The translations under genes and the position numbers were made by a program. Source: Multifurca ochricompacta (taxonomy: Eukaryota > Basidiomycota > Agaricomycetes > Russulales > Russulaceae). Taken from it: a stretch of 64,000 bases of DNA. How positions within the stretch are numbered: position 1 is the stretch's first letter; each line of letters starts with the position of its first letter. Positions 44,422-56,536 of the stretch are shown here, in pieces. The notes under the pieces are model-generated. The model was not told where the DNA came from. It saw only the letters and a list, made by a program, of their open reading frames with translations, and made no database searches. The stretch is from contig WTXG01000117.1 of assembly GCA_022496185.1 (NCBI GenBank), forward strand, positions 1 to 64,000, given 5' to 3'.

Positions 44422-47400
44422 ATGTCAAAGCGCCCTCTTTCTCAAACCTCCCCCTCCGCAGCAAAGCATCCCAGGCAAGAACACCAGGACCCGATTCCCT
44501 CTTCTTCAATGGATGTCGATCAAGAAGCATCTTCGTCTTCAACTTCATCCAATCGCCTCTCTTCGGAATGCCTCGACCTTTTTATGAAAATTTTGCGGCT
44601 TGTCATTGGACCAGATATATCGGACCAGGAGATTGAAAAGAGACTCATATCAATTTATGGGGCCTTTAAGATTGCATACGATGGGCTTCCAACTATGTCT
44701 GATTTTGTCAGTGAGGGTGTTTTCAAGGAAAATGCTATCAAAAGACAAGACCATTTCTTCAACGTGTTGAGAAGGGCAACAAGGGAGGGTGCCACTGAGG
44801 ATGACCACCAAGCTTTCGTAACTCATCGTCCGTATCTTTTCCTTATCAAATCAATCAATTCACGAACATTTTTCCTTAGATGTCTTTTGGACTCCACTTC
44901 AGCCCATCGATGAGGGTAAGGCCCATGAACTTGCCCCACCCCTATAATCGATTTCTAATCACATTGGATTCCAGCAACCAAGGTTGATACTGGTTTTCGA
45001 CAACTTGAAGAAAGTGGTAAGTCTATAAGTACTTCAACTTCAAATCTGACCACTCATTTAAATCATATAAGCTGTCGTGAATTCGTGGAATGCAGAGTTT
45101 GTTTACAGAGCACCACTTGAAGGCCTGAAAAGGCACATCAAACGCGAACTGGCACTAGGGAAATTATATGCACGATACTGTTCTATTGCCCAGTCATCTG
45201 GGATGGGCAAGTCGCGCCTCATCGATGAGTTGTCCCGAGAGGATTTCCTTATTCCAATCAATCTACGCCCTCACAACAGCAAAGGTTTGTCTCGTCTTCT
45301 TATTTCTTGTCTTAGCTTGCGTAATCGATTTTATAGGATACCCCCCTCCGGACAATGATCTTCGTCAGTTTCTCGCGGGGCCACAGCAAGACACAGCTTT
45401 ATTGGCCTATAATCGGGCATACAATTTTCTCCTCGCTTTGTTCCAAGTGACGAAGGACGTTGTTGTGAATCAGCTGGATCGCCGTTGTGAGGGTGCCCCT
45501 GACAGGAATTACCGGATCCGCGCGTTTAGGGAGCTTATGTCAAGCGGTCAGAACCTGAAAAGCGTAGGGAAACATAGGCAATTATTTTATGATAGGGTTG
45601 TTGCCCTGGCTGGCAGCGTACGTTCGTCATGGGTTGTTCGTACCCTTTATTCATTCTAAATCTTCTGAAGAGGATGATGGCACAACCCGACGTGGACGTA
45701 GACCAATTAATTACTGCGTTTGAAAGCTTTCGAGCTGCAGTGAAGGATGAAGGTGTAACCACGCGCCGTTCTCCTCGTTTGGTCGGAGAGCAGGGCGCCG
45801 GAGCGCAATCCGCGCACTTGGGCATCGACACAGACATGGACGAGGGCATGCACATCGAAATCTACATCTCATTCGATGAGGCTCATTCCCTCACAACCCC
45901 TTTTGGCGAGCACGACTGGCGGTCTCCTTTTTCTGAACTGCGTCGAGCGCTTCAAATGTTGCGGAAAAGACCTATGTGGTCCTTTTTTCTTTCCACTACT
46001 GGGAAGATCACCCAATTCTCACAGCCACGTTCTGTGGACGCTTCCATCCGTGTCAGACAGCGGGAATTACTAATACCCCGACCTTACATTTACCTTGGAT
46101 TTGACCAGCTGATGCTAACTCGGAAGATCTCTAAATACAATACTCTTAAAGACGTCACTTCGTTGGAGTGCATTGCTCACATGGGAAGGCCATTGTAAGC
46201 CATGTGTTATCCTATCTCGACCTTTTTTTTATTTACATTTTCCAGGTGGGGTACACTTTATGACCATGGCAAGGAAGAATATCGCGACCAACTAATTAAT
46301 TTTGCCATGGAAAAACTATTATGTGGGTCCCCAGGCCCAGGCCCCCTGTCGGATGCGCACATATATGCGGTTTTATCCCAGCGTTTGGCACTGGATATTG
46401 ACACTTCCCAATTCCTTTTACCATCCGCGACCCCTCTGAATCTGGCAGAAATCGTTCATGAGCAAATTGCAAATCATATGCGCGTCTGCATCTCTGTCGG
46501 AAAGGGATTCGAGTCTATGCGTGGAGTTGCTTCGTCCGAGCCGATCCTCTCAGAGGCCGCTTCTCGTGTCATGAATGACGGGCGTGGGTTTAACCTACCT
46601 GTGGCACTTGAAAAGGTCTTATCGGGGTTCTCCGTCAGTCAAGGGGCCCGTGGAGAGTTATTGGTCGCCGCCTTGTTCACTTGGGCACGCGACCAGGTGG
46701 TTAAAAGTAAAGGTGAACCTGGTGACGGGGCGCTCTGTCACTTGTTTACTGTCAAGGAACTGTTCGAGAACCTGTTTCCTGCATCTGTTTTCAACTGGAT
46801 TGCGAAGACAAAGCCATCTCTATGTCCGCAGGAAGGCAACGCGAATCAGACACTATTCGAAGATGGATTCAAGGTGGCCAGGATGCATTTCAATCATTTT
46901 ATCAAACCATACGAAAGGAAGGCCCTCGCGCGTAAATATCTAATTTGTTTCATGGCACGGGGCGCAGCTGCTTTGGGTGCCAATTGTCAACCTGGCTTTG
47001 ATGCAATTTACCCATTTTTGTATGAGGACATCCACGTTGATGTACAGAAACTGGGATTTATCATTGTCCAAGTGAAGAATAATGCAAGCATTGGTCCAAA
47101 TCAATTTAATGAAATGTTCAGGAATATGGATCCCTTGAAATATGAATTACTCGACGCATCAGACAAGAAAAATGGCATATTCCCGATTCCGATAATCCGT
47201 CTACTGTTCAGCGTTTCTTCTAAAGGTAACCCTAAGGTGGAACACATGACATATGAATCACCATCAGATGGTGCGACAGCTTTGGACAATAACGGACAAG
47301 CGCTTTTCATTTCGTACGATTATGTGTGTTCAGGGATCAGTGATGACATCCTGAAACCAGTGGCGGCAGACAGTTCTAATACATGGAAAGCAATGGTAAA

Positions 47401-47533
47401 TATGCGGGAGGAGTGGAAAAAGTTTTTTAATGGATCGAATGAACCTGAGATACTTCGTTCGTTACTTCCCGCTACTGGAACGAACGAGATTTACAGTGAG
47501 TGTTGGTGGAATGATAATGGAGGAGAAATATGA
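44422..47533 (+). CDS. P-loop NTPase with nuclease-like C-terminus (Crinkler/RHS-effector-like)
   Basis: Exons: 44422-44909 or so, 44975-45016, 45096-45284, 45336-45617, 45671-46194 and 46246-47533. The product begins MSKRPLSQTS and has a helical N-terminal domain. A Walker A-like SSGMGKSR lies near 45196-45219, where Gln replaces the usual first Gly. A Walker B-like YISFDEAH is near 45862. The C-terminal part has VDVQKLGFIIVQVKNN (about 47035), resembling the D..QxK core of PD-(D/E)xK nucleases. NTPase plus REase-like architecture is described for eukaryotic CR (Crinkler/RHS-like) effectors, common in basidiomycetes; the assignment here is inference. Exon 1 reads into a TGA at 44911-44913 just before the donor, where the left copy has no stop, so the true splice site may be upstream or the gene may be decaying. 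Substrate and target are unknown. Confidence 0.6.
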
Positions 47534-48850
47534 TGTTGTAGATGACTGTGATCCCCAAGTGTATGGGTGGTATAACTCAATAACTCAATATAAAATAATC
47601 ACTGTTTTGTGTTTTACGTTTACAACTGGCATGCCCACGATTGAATACCTGTTTTTATTTTCTTCAAGTTTGAACTGAAATAGAACATGAATTGTGATTA
47701 TTATTATGGTGAAAAGGTGGTTGGCAAGATTGAGTCGTAGCGTCCCAAGTTGAGCATGAGTTGAGCGAGTGGAGCACAAGACACCCTGGGATTCCAACGC
47801 GACCATACAAAAAATGCAGAGAGGGAAAGGAGGTGGAAGGGTTACTTTACCAGCACCAACCGCGCGATGTCTTCTGGGGGTTGGCTATATTATAGGGGGG
47901 GAGAGAAAGCTTCTCCCGCCGATAATATCACTGAGGGGCGAGGTATTACCCAATCGGCGTACGAACTTGACGAGCTGGAGGATGTTTTAAGTGTGGGCGA
48001 ACAAAAGCGATACGATAGGGATGGAAGGATGAGAATTGCTGACCAAAGTGATCCTCAAAATGGTGTGGGTCCAATGGCGGTGGGGCAAGAGGATACATAG
48101 ATATCGCGTGCTTCGAGACGAGACGAGACGAGACGAATATGTGTAAAATAGTGTGAGGTACGATTGTCCCGCGCGACCAAGGATGATTCAAAAATCGATA
48201 CGACCATGATATACATCTTCCCCAGCTCAGGCGGGTGTATGTCTATAAATTGATACGTCAGAGGTCTCGTAAAGGAAACGCACGGAGGTGATAAAAAATA
48301 ATGCCGTGGGGGGGGGGGGGGGGGGGGAGCAAAATAATCAAAATGATTAATTATAATAAATAAACATACTAGGGCAAGAGAGAAATGTAGGCATGCTGAC
48401 CACCTCCATGCTGACTGTGCCCGCTCTGGGCTTGTCCAGTTGCAATGCGTTATTGTTCCGCGATTCCCGGGCGCCAGGCGTCCGCCGGCATGGCGCGGAT
48501 CCGTGTCGCGTGCGCGGCAGTGAGAGCCGCACCGTTGGACGAAAGCCGCTACAAGAGGGCCCATGTCGATGCCGAGGGAAGGAGAGGAGGAACAGGCCGT
48601 TGTGTTCTGCGTTATTGTCGGGACCCCCCCCCCCCCCGTTCGATTAAGTCCTCTTTGGTCGGAAAGAAGGGAGGATACAAGGGGGGACTAAAAAAAGTCC
48701 AAGTTGTTCTTTCAACTATGCTCGTCCACAATAGGATCCAGGGTATTGTGCATTTTGAGGATAGGATAAAAGGATAGGGGAAAAACAAAAACAAAAACAA
48801 AAAACAAAAAACAAAAAACAAACGCGCGCAACAAATCCAAAAGCGGCAAA
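47534..48850. other. Intergenic 3' flank with segmental-duplication edge and simple repeats
   Basis: 47600-47845 matches 39500-39810. Beyond it are (GAGAC)n at about 48116-48134, G-runs at 48307-48327, a C-run at 48625-48639 and (ACAAAA)n at about 48783-48820. No gene seen. Confidence 0.55.
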
Positions 48851-49302
48851 GGTGTGTTGATAACCTCTTTATGGATCCAATCCGCAGTGAGTGCGAGGCA
48901 AAGTATTCCTTGGATGGTGAGAGAGAGAGAGAAGAGAGAAGAGAGCGCGCCCTTTTGAGATAACTAGGTCGAATGTAAACATATTGTACTTGAATTCAAG
49001 GAAGTCGCTGCTTGTTGGTTCCGTTTGACCTTTGCGCTCGATGTCATCAAGAAGTTCTTCAGCATACAAAAAGAAAAGATAAAGAGAGAGAGATGCCGTT
49101 TGATTTCTGCTTCTAGTGGCTCACTGGCTGGTCTACTACAAGCATTGTATGTACCTTTCTATGCTTGCAGAGAGACCTAGTTATGAAGCAGAAAGAGGGT
49201 GAATTAGGGTTGAAAGAAGATAAGGTGAGATGATGTCAGGCAATAAAGGCGGAGATGATGTAGACGGGGAGGTAGAAACCTGGCAATTAAGATGGGGAGG
49301 TA
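48851..49302. repeat. LTR-like repeat, left part (split by the LINE)
   Basis: Similar to 17512-17760 at its left end (GTTGATAACC...ATCCGCAGTGAGTGCGAGG) and, further right, to the solo LTR at 38708-39463. It is continued at 55259-55430 after the LINE (GGAATGGACGGGCATGCGG compared with 39188 on). Confidence 0.55.
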
Positions 49303-49548
49303 TTTTTTTTTTTTTTTGAACTCGAGTTTATTGACGCGCTTGCGGGACCCAGCCCAATCGCGCGGCTACATCAGGGTACAATGTAACTACTGTGGGGATG
49401 TACAGGAGATGCCGTATCTACAAGGACAGGCTAAGTGGCAAACTCTAAGAGAAAAGCCGGGGAGAAAGTACGTGGAGTGGCCGTCCGAGAAAGAGACCGT
49501 TTCAGAGTAAGGAAAACTTACAAAGTCCAAGGCGAAATGAGAAGACCC

Positions 49549-52500
49549 TCAGGGTGGTTCTCGCAGGCGCCGTGCAGCAATGGGCTTGAAGAAAGCCCCC
49601 GACTTCTGGATGAACTCCAGGAGTTGTGTGATGCGGGTGGGATGATTGAAGATCTCGACCCAGGTGAGCTCATCAAAGAGTGAGCCGCGGTCCATGTCGC
49701 ATTCCGTCCGAGTTTGGGCGTGTAATGGACAATCCAGGGCGATGTGGTTGAAGGTCGCAGGGGTAACGCCGTCGCAGTGGCAGAGACGATCAGCCTCAGG
49801 GCGGGAAGAGAAGAAACGCTCGTGATACTCTGCAATAAAAGCGTGGCCCGTGGCCAGCTGGAATGCGGTAGAGATCGTGTGGCGGGTGAAGGGGTTCTCT
49901 TTGCGTTTGGCAGTAGCCGCTTTCCAAAGAGGGTGGTTGCCCCCTGTGGGGGGCCCCTGGATGGAGATGGAGTACGCGCGGTGAGCAGACTGGGTCTCGG
50001 CGTCGGTAGCTCGTGAGCGGAGCCACTCGTCCCGCCAGTTGTCGTAGGCACGGAGGCGGGAGAGGGCGCGCCACTGGAGCGGGGAGGGGGGGTCGTCCAC
50101 GTCCCGGAGAGGGTGGAGACGGCGTGCACGGTCCGCGGCTTTGGGAGCCGCAGCTGAGGCCCGATAACGAGGGGAGGGGGGACACCACATGAATGTGACA
50201 TCGGTGAGGGGGTGATCTGCAAGCAATTGAGCAAGAGCGCGATGGCATGAGATAAAGTCACCGGTAAAGCGTCTGGGCTCGCGTGTACGCAGGCCTGCCA
50301 GGGCTGAGCTGGATGAGCAAGTAATGATGAGGCGGGGGGCCAGTGTGCGGCCATGGAAGAACAACTGAAGCCACTGGACAGTGCGACTAAGGGCGAACAA
50401 GTCAAGGTCTGACTTGATGCCCCCAGTGCCCCGGACCCAGTGGTTTGTCGTTTCACCTGAGTCGTCCATGAGGACGGTGGCAGCAGCTCCAACAAGTCGG
50501 TTATCGACTCGTTTCGCTCGGGATAAGGCAGACGAGGTGTGGCAGAGAAAGACATCAGCGCGAGGCAGGGCAATCAGAGCGGCAACTTCATCAAGACGTA
50601 CTTTGGGGGGGCAAGTTCCCATGAAGTGAAGGAACGTGCCCCAGGAAGGTAATTCCCACGGTGCAAAGGCCAGTACGTCGGGCGAGCCGGCAAGGGGCGG
50701 CACTCGTGAAGCTAGTGCTTGCAGTGGGGAGAGGCGACGAGGTGCGGTAGGAGGGGGGTTGGTCGAGGTGCGACGTCGACGTGGGTGGAGGAGATCTTCG
50801 TCCAGGGAGCCGCGGAGGCGCTGGATGGGCTGGGAGAGAGGGGGAGGGACGCATACCTGAGGGCCGTAGTGTCCGCCAACTTCTCAACAAACTGTTTCAT
50901 CGGGAGAACTCGAACGAGTTCGTGTAGAGGGCCTCGGGGGGCCGTGTGAAACGAGCCGGTGATTTTGTGAACCACGGCATTTGAAACGAGTTGAAGACGT
51001 TTGAGGAGGGCCGGGGCCTGTCGAGTATGGACCCAAAGCTGGGACCCATACGTCAGGACCGGGAGGCAAACGGCATTGAGGACGAGTCTCCAATTCTTGG
51101 TGGAGAGGCCTCGCTCGGAGTTGCCCAGCAGTTGGAGGGCGCGTAAGGAAGCGCGTGCTCTGCGGCACATGATATCTACATGTGGTCGCCAGGACAAAGA
51201 AGGGGTAAAAAAGAAACCCAAATATCGCACCTGGGCCCCCGCCTTGACTTCGAAGTCAGGCGCGTCGTGGCAGGGGAGGGAGATAGAGCGCGGGGGAAGA
51301 TTCCGCGTGCGCGCGCGGGAGAAAAAAAGGGCCTCGGTCTTTGCTGGGTCAGCAGACATGCCAGCGCGGAGCAGCCATTCCATAACCACTGAGTAATGTC
51401 GCTGTAAGGAGGAGACGACTTCATCCCAGGTGGGGGCCCAAGCGAAGAGGAGGCCGTCATCGACATACATCGACAGACGGCAGCCAGTCCACGATGAGGC
51501 CAGGTGGAGCAAGGGGGCCGCATACAGCGTGGCCAGGACAGGGGAGATCGGTGAACCCTGCGGGGTGCCAATCGTAGTGGTGTGTGGAGGACCCGTCTGG
51601 CCATTGAAAGACAGGCAGGCCGATCGACCAGTGAGAAAGCTGTGAACCCAAGACACCACTTGGGGCGGGTAGCCTAGCCGAGCAAGAACCGCGGAGCATC
51701 GAGAGGGGTGGACGTGATCGAAGAAGCCCGAGACGTCAAACAGAACCATGCCGCAGACCATGCCAGAAGCCTGGACCCTGGTAACGTCATGGACTAACGA
51801 GAGGGCCGAGTCCAGGCAGCAAGAATTGGACCTAGCGCCAAACTGGGTAGACGGCAGTGTGCCGTAGCGGTCGATGTCAGACGTAAGGCGTTTAGCGAGC
51901 GCCTTGTCCAGTAGTTTGCCCATCACCTCGAGAAGGGAGATGGGCCGATGTGCTTTAGCCAGGCTGTAGTCTGGGCGAGCGGGTTTCGGGAGGACCACCG
52001 TGAGAGCGCGCTTCCAGGGTGGGGGAACGTGGCCTAGAGCGATAGAGCCATTGAACAGGGCGGTGAGGTGGTCCTGGATGACCGGCCATGCCCATTTGAG
52101 GATGCGCCAATTGAGCTTCGAGAACCCAGGGGCGGACTTGGAGGAAGTGCGGCGGAGGAGATCAGCAATCTTGTCCGGGGTGAACGGAATCCAGTCCCTG
52201 GTAGGGAACTGGGGCGGGTCGTCCTCAAAGCTCGGAGGAACAGGCGTGGATTCGGAGCCAAAGAACTGGGCGACAAAGACATCTTCAATGGCAGATCGGT
52301 CCCAAAGGAGCTGTCCACCAGGGCGGCGAATGGCGGGGACTATGGAGATGCGGCGGCCATGGCGCCAGGCAGCGACGTCCCAGACATCCTGGGTGGCAAT
52401 AGCCTTGTTCGTCCAGGCGAATTTGGCAGCCCGGATCTCCTTGCGGAGGGATTTGGCCGCGTCAGCTTTGGCGGCAGGGTCGCGTCGGGAACGGCGTAGG

Positions 52501-55013
52501 GCGGATATGGCCTGGGTACAGGTGGGGTTCCACCATTTGGCGCGTTTGGCACGAGGCGTGGAAGAGACGGCAAGGTGGATGTCCGAGACCGTGAGAATGG
52601 CGTCCAGCAGCCGATCGGCAAAGAGGTCGATGGCATCAGGTGATTCCAGGATTGGAATGGGAGGGAGGGAGAGCTCTAGGTGTTCACGCCAGGCAATCAG
52701 GGTGTCGTCAGAGACCTCAGTGACTAGGGATCAGCAAGGGTTTTCATACCCGCGCGGGTAAGCGCTGCGGGTTTTGACGGGTACGGGTACGGGTATACAA
52801 CTCCCAACCCGCCAGAAACCCGTACCCGCGCAGCGGGTTTGGCGGGTATAAGTGGTCATTGGTCATTGACAAGATCAGCAGAAATTTAATGTTAAAATAC
52901 ATTTGTAGCAAACAAATGACAAGATTTAATTTGATGTATGCTACAGGGTTTCTGTAAATATATTCTAGCGTTATCCTATGAAATATCAAAGCAGATCAAC
53001 GGTGCGATGTAAAATAAAACTGTTATCAGTGATCCACTCTCTTGAAAATCATGATGCAACTGTTTTATTAACGCGCGATCAATTCTGCCGGTCTGGCACT
53101 ATCTAAAATACACTCTAGACTACTTTAGACTATTCTATAATCTAATTATCAAATTACTTTACTGAAACAAGGCCCGCGTGTATCTACAGGCTGCATAGAG
53201 CAGCGACTACATTGCATCACATGGACCAGCATATTGGTCTGATCTCCTTCCTATTAAGGAAGGTTGACTTAACAATCACGGCTTTGATTTTCCATTGGTC
53301 CGACAAGATTGTGATCACGCATAGATAACACAACAGAAACGCGTTCACAAATTAATTAGATACACAGAATATACATCTAAGATCTGACATATGATCAAAT
53401 TACATCATTAAACGAGATAACGAGATAACGCGTTCATTTAATCTAATAGCTGATATAGTACATCTAAAGTACAAGCCTGCGCCATGCCTGTTCCACAAAA
53501 TGAAATAAAATAATAATGTAAATAAAGAATAAACTTAATCTTCTGAACATAAATCAGCAATTATTGAGGGATCCTGAGTAGCCACAAATGAACGCGTTGT
53601 ATCCAAGTGCATATCTCCTTGACCGGGATGGACCGGGCCGAGTGTCCGAAATGCGCGAAGCAAGTAAAGAACTTGCACGCGTTTCATTTTATGGGTAACC
53701 TGGGTATCAAAACAAATATCCAGGGGTTACCCCTGCCAATAACTATACATGTGTCAATTATTTTTGCATTCTATGCGGTCATCTGACAGGCTTTTCATCA
53801 ATGTTCTATAACATCAATCTAATCATCTTTGTATATTGGGGTGGATTTTAGTTGCGCTTGTATAAAATTGAAACCAGAATAATAAAACAACAATAGAATA
53901 ATGAATTATCTTAATCTTATGAATATAAAACAGGAATCTTTGAAGGATCCTGAGTAGCCACAAATGAACGCGTTGTGTATCTCCTTGACCGGGATGTCCC
54001 GGGCCGGTTATCCGAAATGCGCGATGCAAGCAAAGAACTTGCACGCGTTTACACACAGGTAACCCGCAGGTGACCCGCGGGTAACCCGCGGGTTACCCGT
54101 ACCCGTAGCGACGGGTACGGGTACGGGTACGGGTACCAATGAAGATACCCGGGGGTTACCCCTGCTATTCACTATCAGTGACGTAGGACTTGACGGGAGG
54201 AGCCGGGGCTAGCGAGAGGAGTGAGTGCTGCCAGGAGAACCTGAGGCCAGCATGGTCAGAGCCCAGGCTAGCAGACCAGTCAAGAGTGATCGGCGAGAGT
54301 GAGCCGCCGATGCGCAGGGACTGGGAGACCCAGACCAAGTCGAGAACATTACCCTCATGGTTAGACGCGCGGCGGGTCACAATGCCCGGTACCGAGGCCA
54401 ACGTAAGTCCCTGATCAGAGGTCCAGTCCAGGAAAGCTGAGGCGAGGGGCGAGGTGGGAGTGGGTGAGCCAGGCAGGGCCCAGTCTGGGTGGTGGAGGTT
54501 GAAGTCTCCAGCTAGGACGGTCGGTGTGTCATCCAGGGTCAGCTCAAGGAGCGCGCGGAGGGCAGACGGGTCCCGGACGTCGTTGTAGAAGGAGATAATG
54601 CGGAGGAGGCGATCTTGTATCCGCAGGTCTCCGACGAGAATGCACGGGTGGGCGCAGATGTCGTGCCGAGTTTCAAACTGGGCAGGGAAAAGAGTGTCAG
54701 AGTGAGACGGGAGGAAACGTCTCACATAGATAAGGGTTTTCGCGCGGGTCTGAGCCCGAAGCGAAGGGTAGAAGAATGTCCAGCCTGGGTGGGCTGGGGC
54801 ACCGAGGGTGTCCTGACCGTCGGGAAGGGTGTCGGAACGCGAGACGCTGATTCGGCCAAACCAGGGCTCGTGAACCAAAAGAATGTGATCCTGTCTGTTA
54901 GTATTAAGCACAGCGTGCAGGTTCACGTTGCTGTGCTGTATGTTGAGGCTCAGGATGGAGCACTCAGACATGGAAATTGAATGGGTCGAGGGAGGGCGCC
55001 GGAGACGGCCCAA
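49549..55013 (-). pseudogene. LINE ORF2: endonuclease, reverse transcriptase, RNase H-like; interrupted
   Basis: The endonuclease part (55013 to 54183) shows LSLNIQHSNVN, VLAGDFNLHHPDW and LGSDHAGLRF, the signature of exonuclease/endonuclease/phosphatase folds. The frame is broken by the hAT-like element right after KSYVT and resumes at 52724 with EVSDDTLIAW. RT motifs follow: KSAPGF, HRPISLL, GTPQGSPISPVL and the catalytic MYVDDGLLFAW (51456-51470). A frame shift near 50745-50760, at a G6/C6 run, separates RT (ends 50712) from the tail ORF (50703-49549), which holds RNase H-like sequence (AAATVLMDDSGETTN) and a late Cys/His patch (LCHCDGVTPATFNHIALDC). Reverse transcription and integration would have been its role; it is inactive as read. 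Confidence 0.85.
52725..54174. mobile_element. Non-autonomous hAT-like element (type A), copy 2, in the LINE
   Basis: 1450 bp, the same length as the copy at 4427-5876 and differing at about a dozen positions by eye. Perfect 8-bp duplication TCAGTGAC at 52717-52724 and 54175-54182. Ends TAGGGATCAGCAAGGG and (inverted) TAGTGAATAGCAGGGG. No coding capacity. Confidence 0.88.
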
Positions 55014-55200
55014 CTGGGATCAGATCCCGGAGGGGCATTATCTTGGCGAGGAGCTCGACGAGGTCCGGAGAGTCTTCGGCCAACCGCCTGGTGACAGAGG
55101 CACCAGAGCCGTTCCCGCCGATGAGGCGGTCGAAGAAATATAGCTCGACGGCCGCCTCACGGCGGCGTGAGGAGTCGAGTAGGAAGCGAAGGTGCTGCAT
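54964..55200 (-). pseudogene. LINE ORF1 remnant
   Basis: Minus-strand frame open from the LINE 5' junction (AAILFDGEHLTTRGMQHLRF) through LLDSSRRREAAVELYFFDRL to DPFNFHV-stop at 54964. It overlaps the start of ORF2 by about 50 bases, as in LINEs where ORF1 and ORF2 overlap. The N-terminal part is absent because the element is 5'-truncated. Confidence 0.5.
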
Positions 55201-55258
55201 GCCACGCGTGGTCAGGTGCTCACCATCAAAGAGGATCGCAGCTTAAGATGGGGAGGTA

Positions 55259-55430
55259 GTGAAACTGGAGTAAGGAATGGACGGGCATGCGGCCCGGAAT
55301 GCAAATGCTGATAAAAGATAATATACCGAACTAGATTGTTCAGGGAGAGGCAATAGATGGAGGTTTCATGCTCAACGCCCGAGCCACCCTTACACCTCCG
55401 ACAATTGACTTGGAACATAATAATGATCAT
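55259..55430. repeat. LTR-like repeat, right part
   Basis: Continuation, after the LINE target duplication, of the repeat at 48851-49302. GGACGGGCATGCGGCCCGG matches the interior of the solo LTR at about 39190-39215. Confidence 0.5.
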
Positions 55431-55879
55431 GTTATGCCCTAAGTATATATAACAAGCCTAAAGGAAAACAAAATAATAAATAAAATGTTGTTTTTTGTTT
55501 TTCTGATGAGTGCGTGTGTATATCGGTGGTGGTGGGTCGAATAACTCAGAGGGGAGAAGTAGAAGATGATGATGGGCCCTTTCTTCCCTATATATCATGC
55601 CGATGCCCTACAGTTGAAGAGAGAAAAAGGCCAAAAAATAAAATAAAATAAACGACAAAAAACAAAAAAGGTAATAAAAACAACAACAAAAGTTCGCTGG
55701 GATGCCAAGGGAATAGCAAAAAAAAAAAAGTCGTTTCGTTGTCATCGTTCAAATATGGGAGGGCATTGCGTACGCGCCCCGGGGGGGGAGAGAGGGGGCG
55801 ATGGGGCTCTCTCCTTCCCCAGGTGCCCAGTGATGAATATTAACCATCTGTGTTAACCCAGAATATTTTTTATTTTATT
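55431..55879. other. Intergenic, 3' flank of the zinc-finger gene
   Basis: A/T-rich with a G-run at about 55781-55789; no gene seen. Confidence 0.5.
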
Positions 55880-56496
55880 TTAATTCACCCCGTTTTCATG
55901 TGTTACATCGTCCGTGTCGTGCTGTCGTTTTGTTGTCAAGTCGTACCAAGTTCTCCTGTCATCATCATCGTCATCGGCGTCAACATCAACGTCAATATTG
56001 TGAACATCACCACCACTACCACCATCACCATCACGAACGCTAGGCGAAGCCTGCATCCTCATACGCTGATGCATCTCCACAATATCTCCAGGGGTCATAC
56101 AAATGAGCGCATCGAGCGCCGCATCATGTTCTCGTTCACAATGTCCGACGAGTTCCACATATGCCGCACTTAGAGGGTACGTCGCCACGCGTGTACCTTC
56201 ATCTACTTCTCGCTTCCGAAGTCTTTAAAAGCACAACGAATCAATTAAAAAAAAAAAAAGACATGGAGGGGGGTGGGGGGTGGGGAAAACTCACAGACAC
56301 ATTCGACATTGTAGTCTCTCTCCCACTGTCTCATATACCAGCTGAATATGTCGTATCCCGATCTTGCGTGACGGTGGGGTAGTAGGGGTAGAGGTAGGGG
56401 CCGTCGTCATCTTTAAATTGTCATCTCCGAGTTCATCCTCCCGCTCTTTTCTTCTTCACCTTGTACTGCTACAGGACAGAGCGACGAGGACCGCAA

Positions 56497-56536
<40 letters not shown>

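Larger units (their letters stand above)
49303..55242 (-). mobile_element. LINE (non-LTR retrotransposon), 5'-truncated, with nested hAT-like element
   Basis: Flanked by a perfect 16-bp target duplication, TTAAGATGGGGAGGTA, at 49287-49302 and 55243-55258. The 3' end is a 15-base poly-A tail, seen as T at 49303-49317. It encodes, in order on the minus strand, a short ORF1 remnant, an AP-like endonuclease, a reverse transcriptase and an RNase H-like/Cys-rich tail. Without the 1450-bp hAT-like insertion and its 8-bp duplication it would be about 4.48 kb. Endonuclease plus RNase H-like order recalls fungal Tad-like LINEs. Confidence 0.9.

Noticed and set aside
52000..52761. 253-residue plus-strand ORF
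   Set aside because: Antisense shadow of the LINE reverse transcriptase region in GC-rich DNA; no features.
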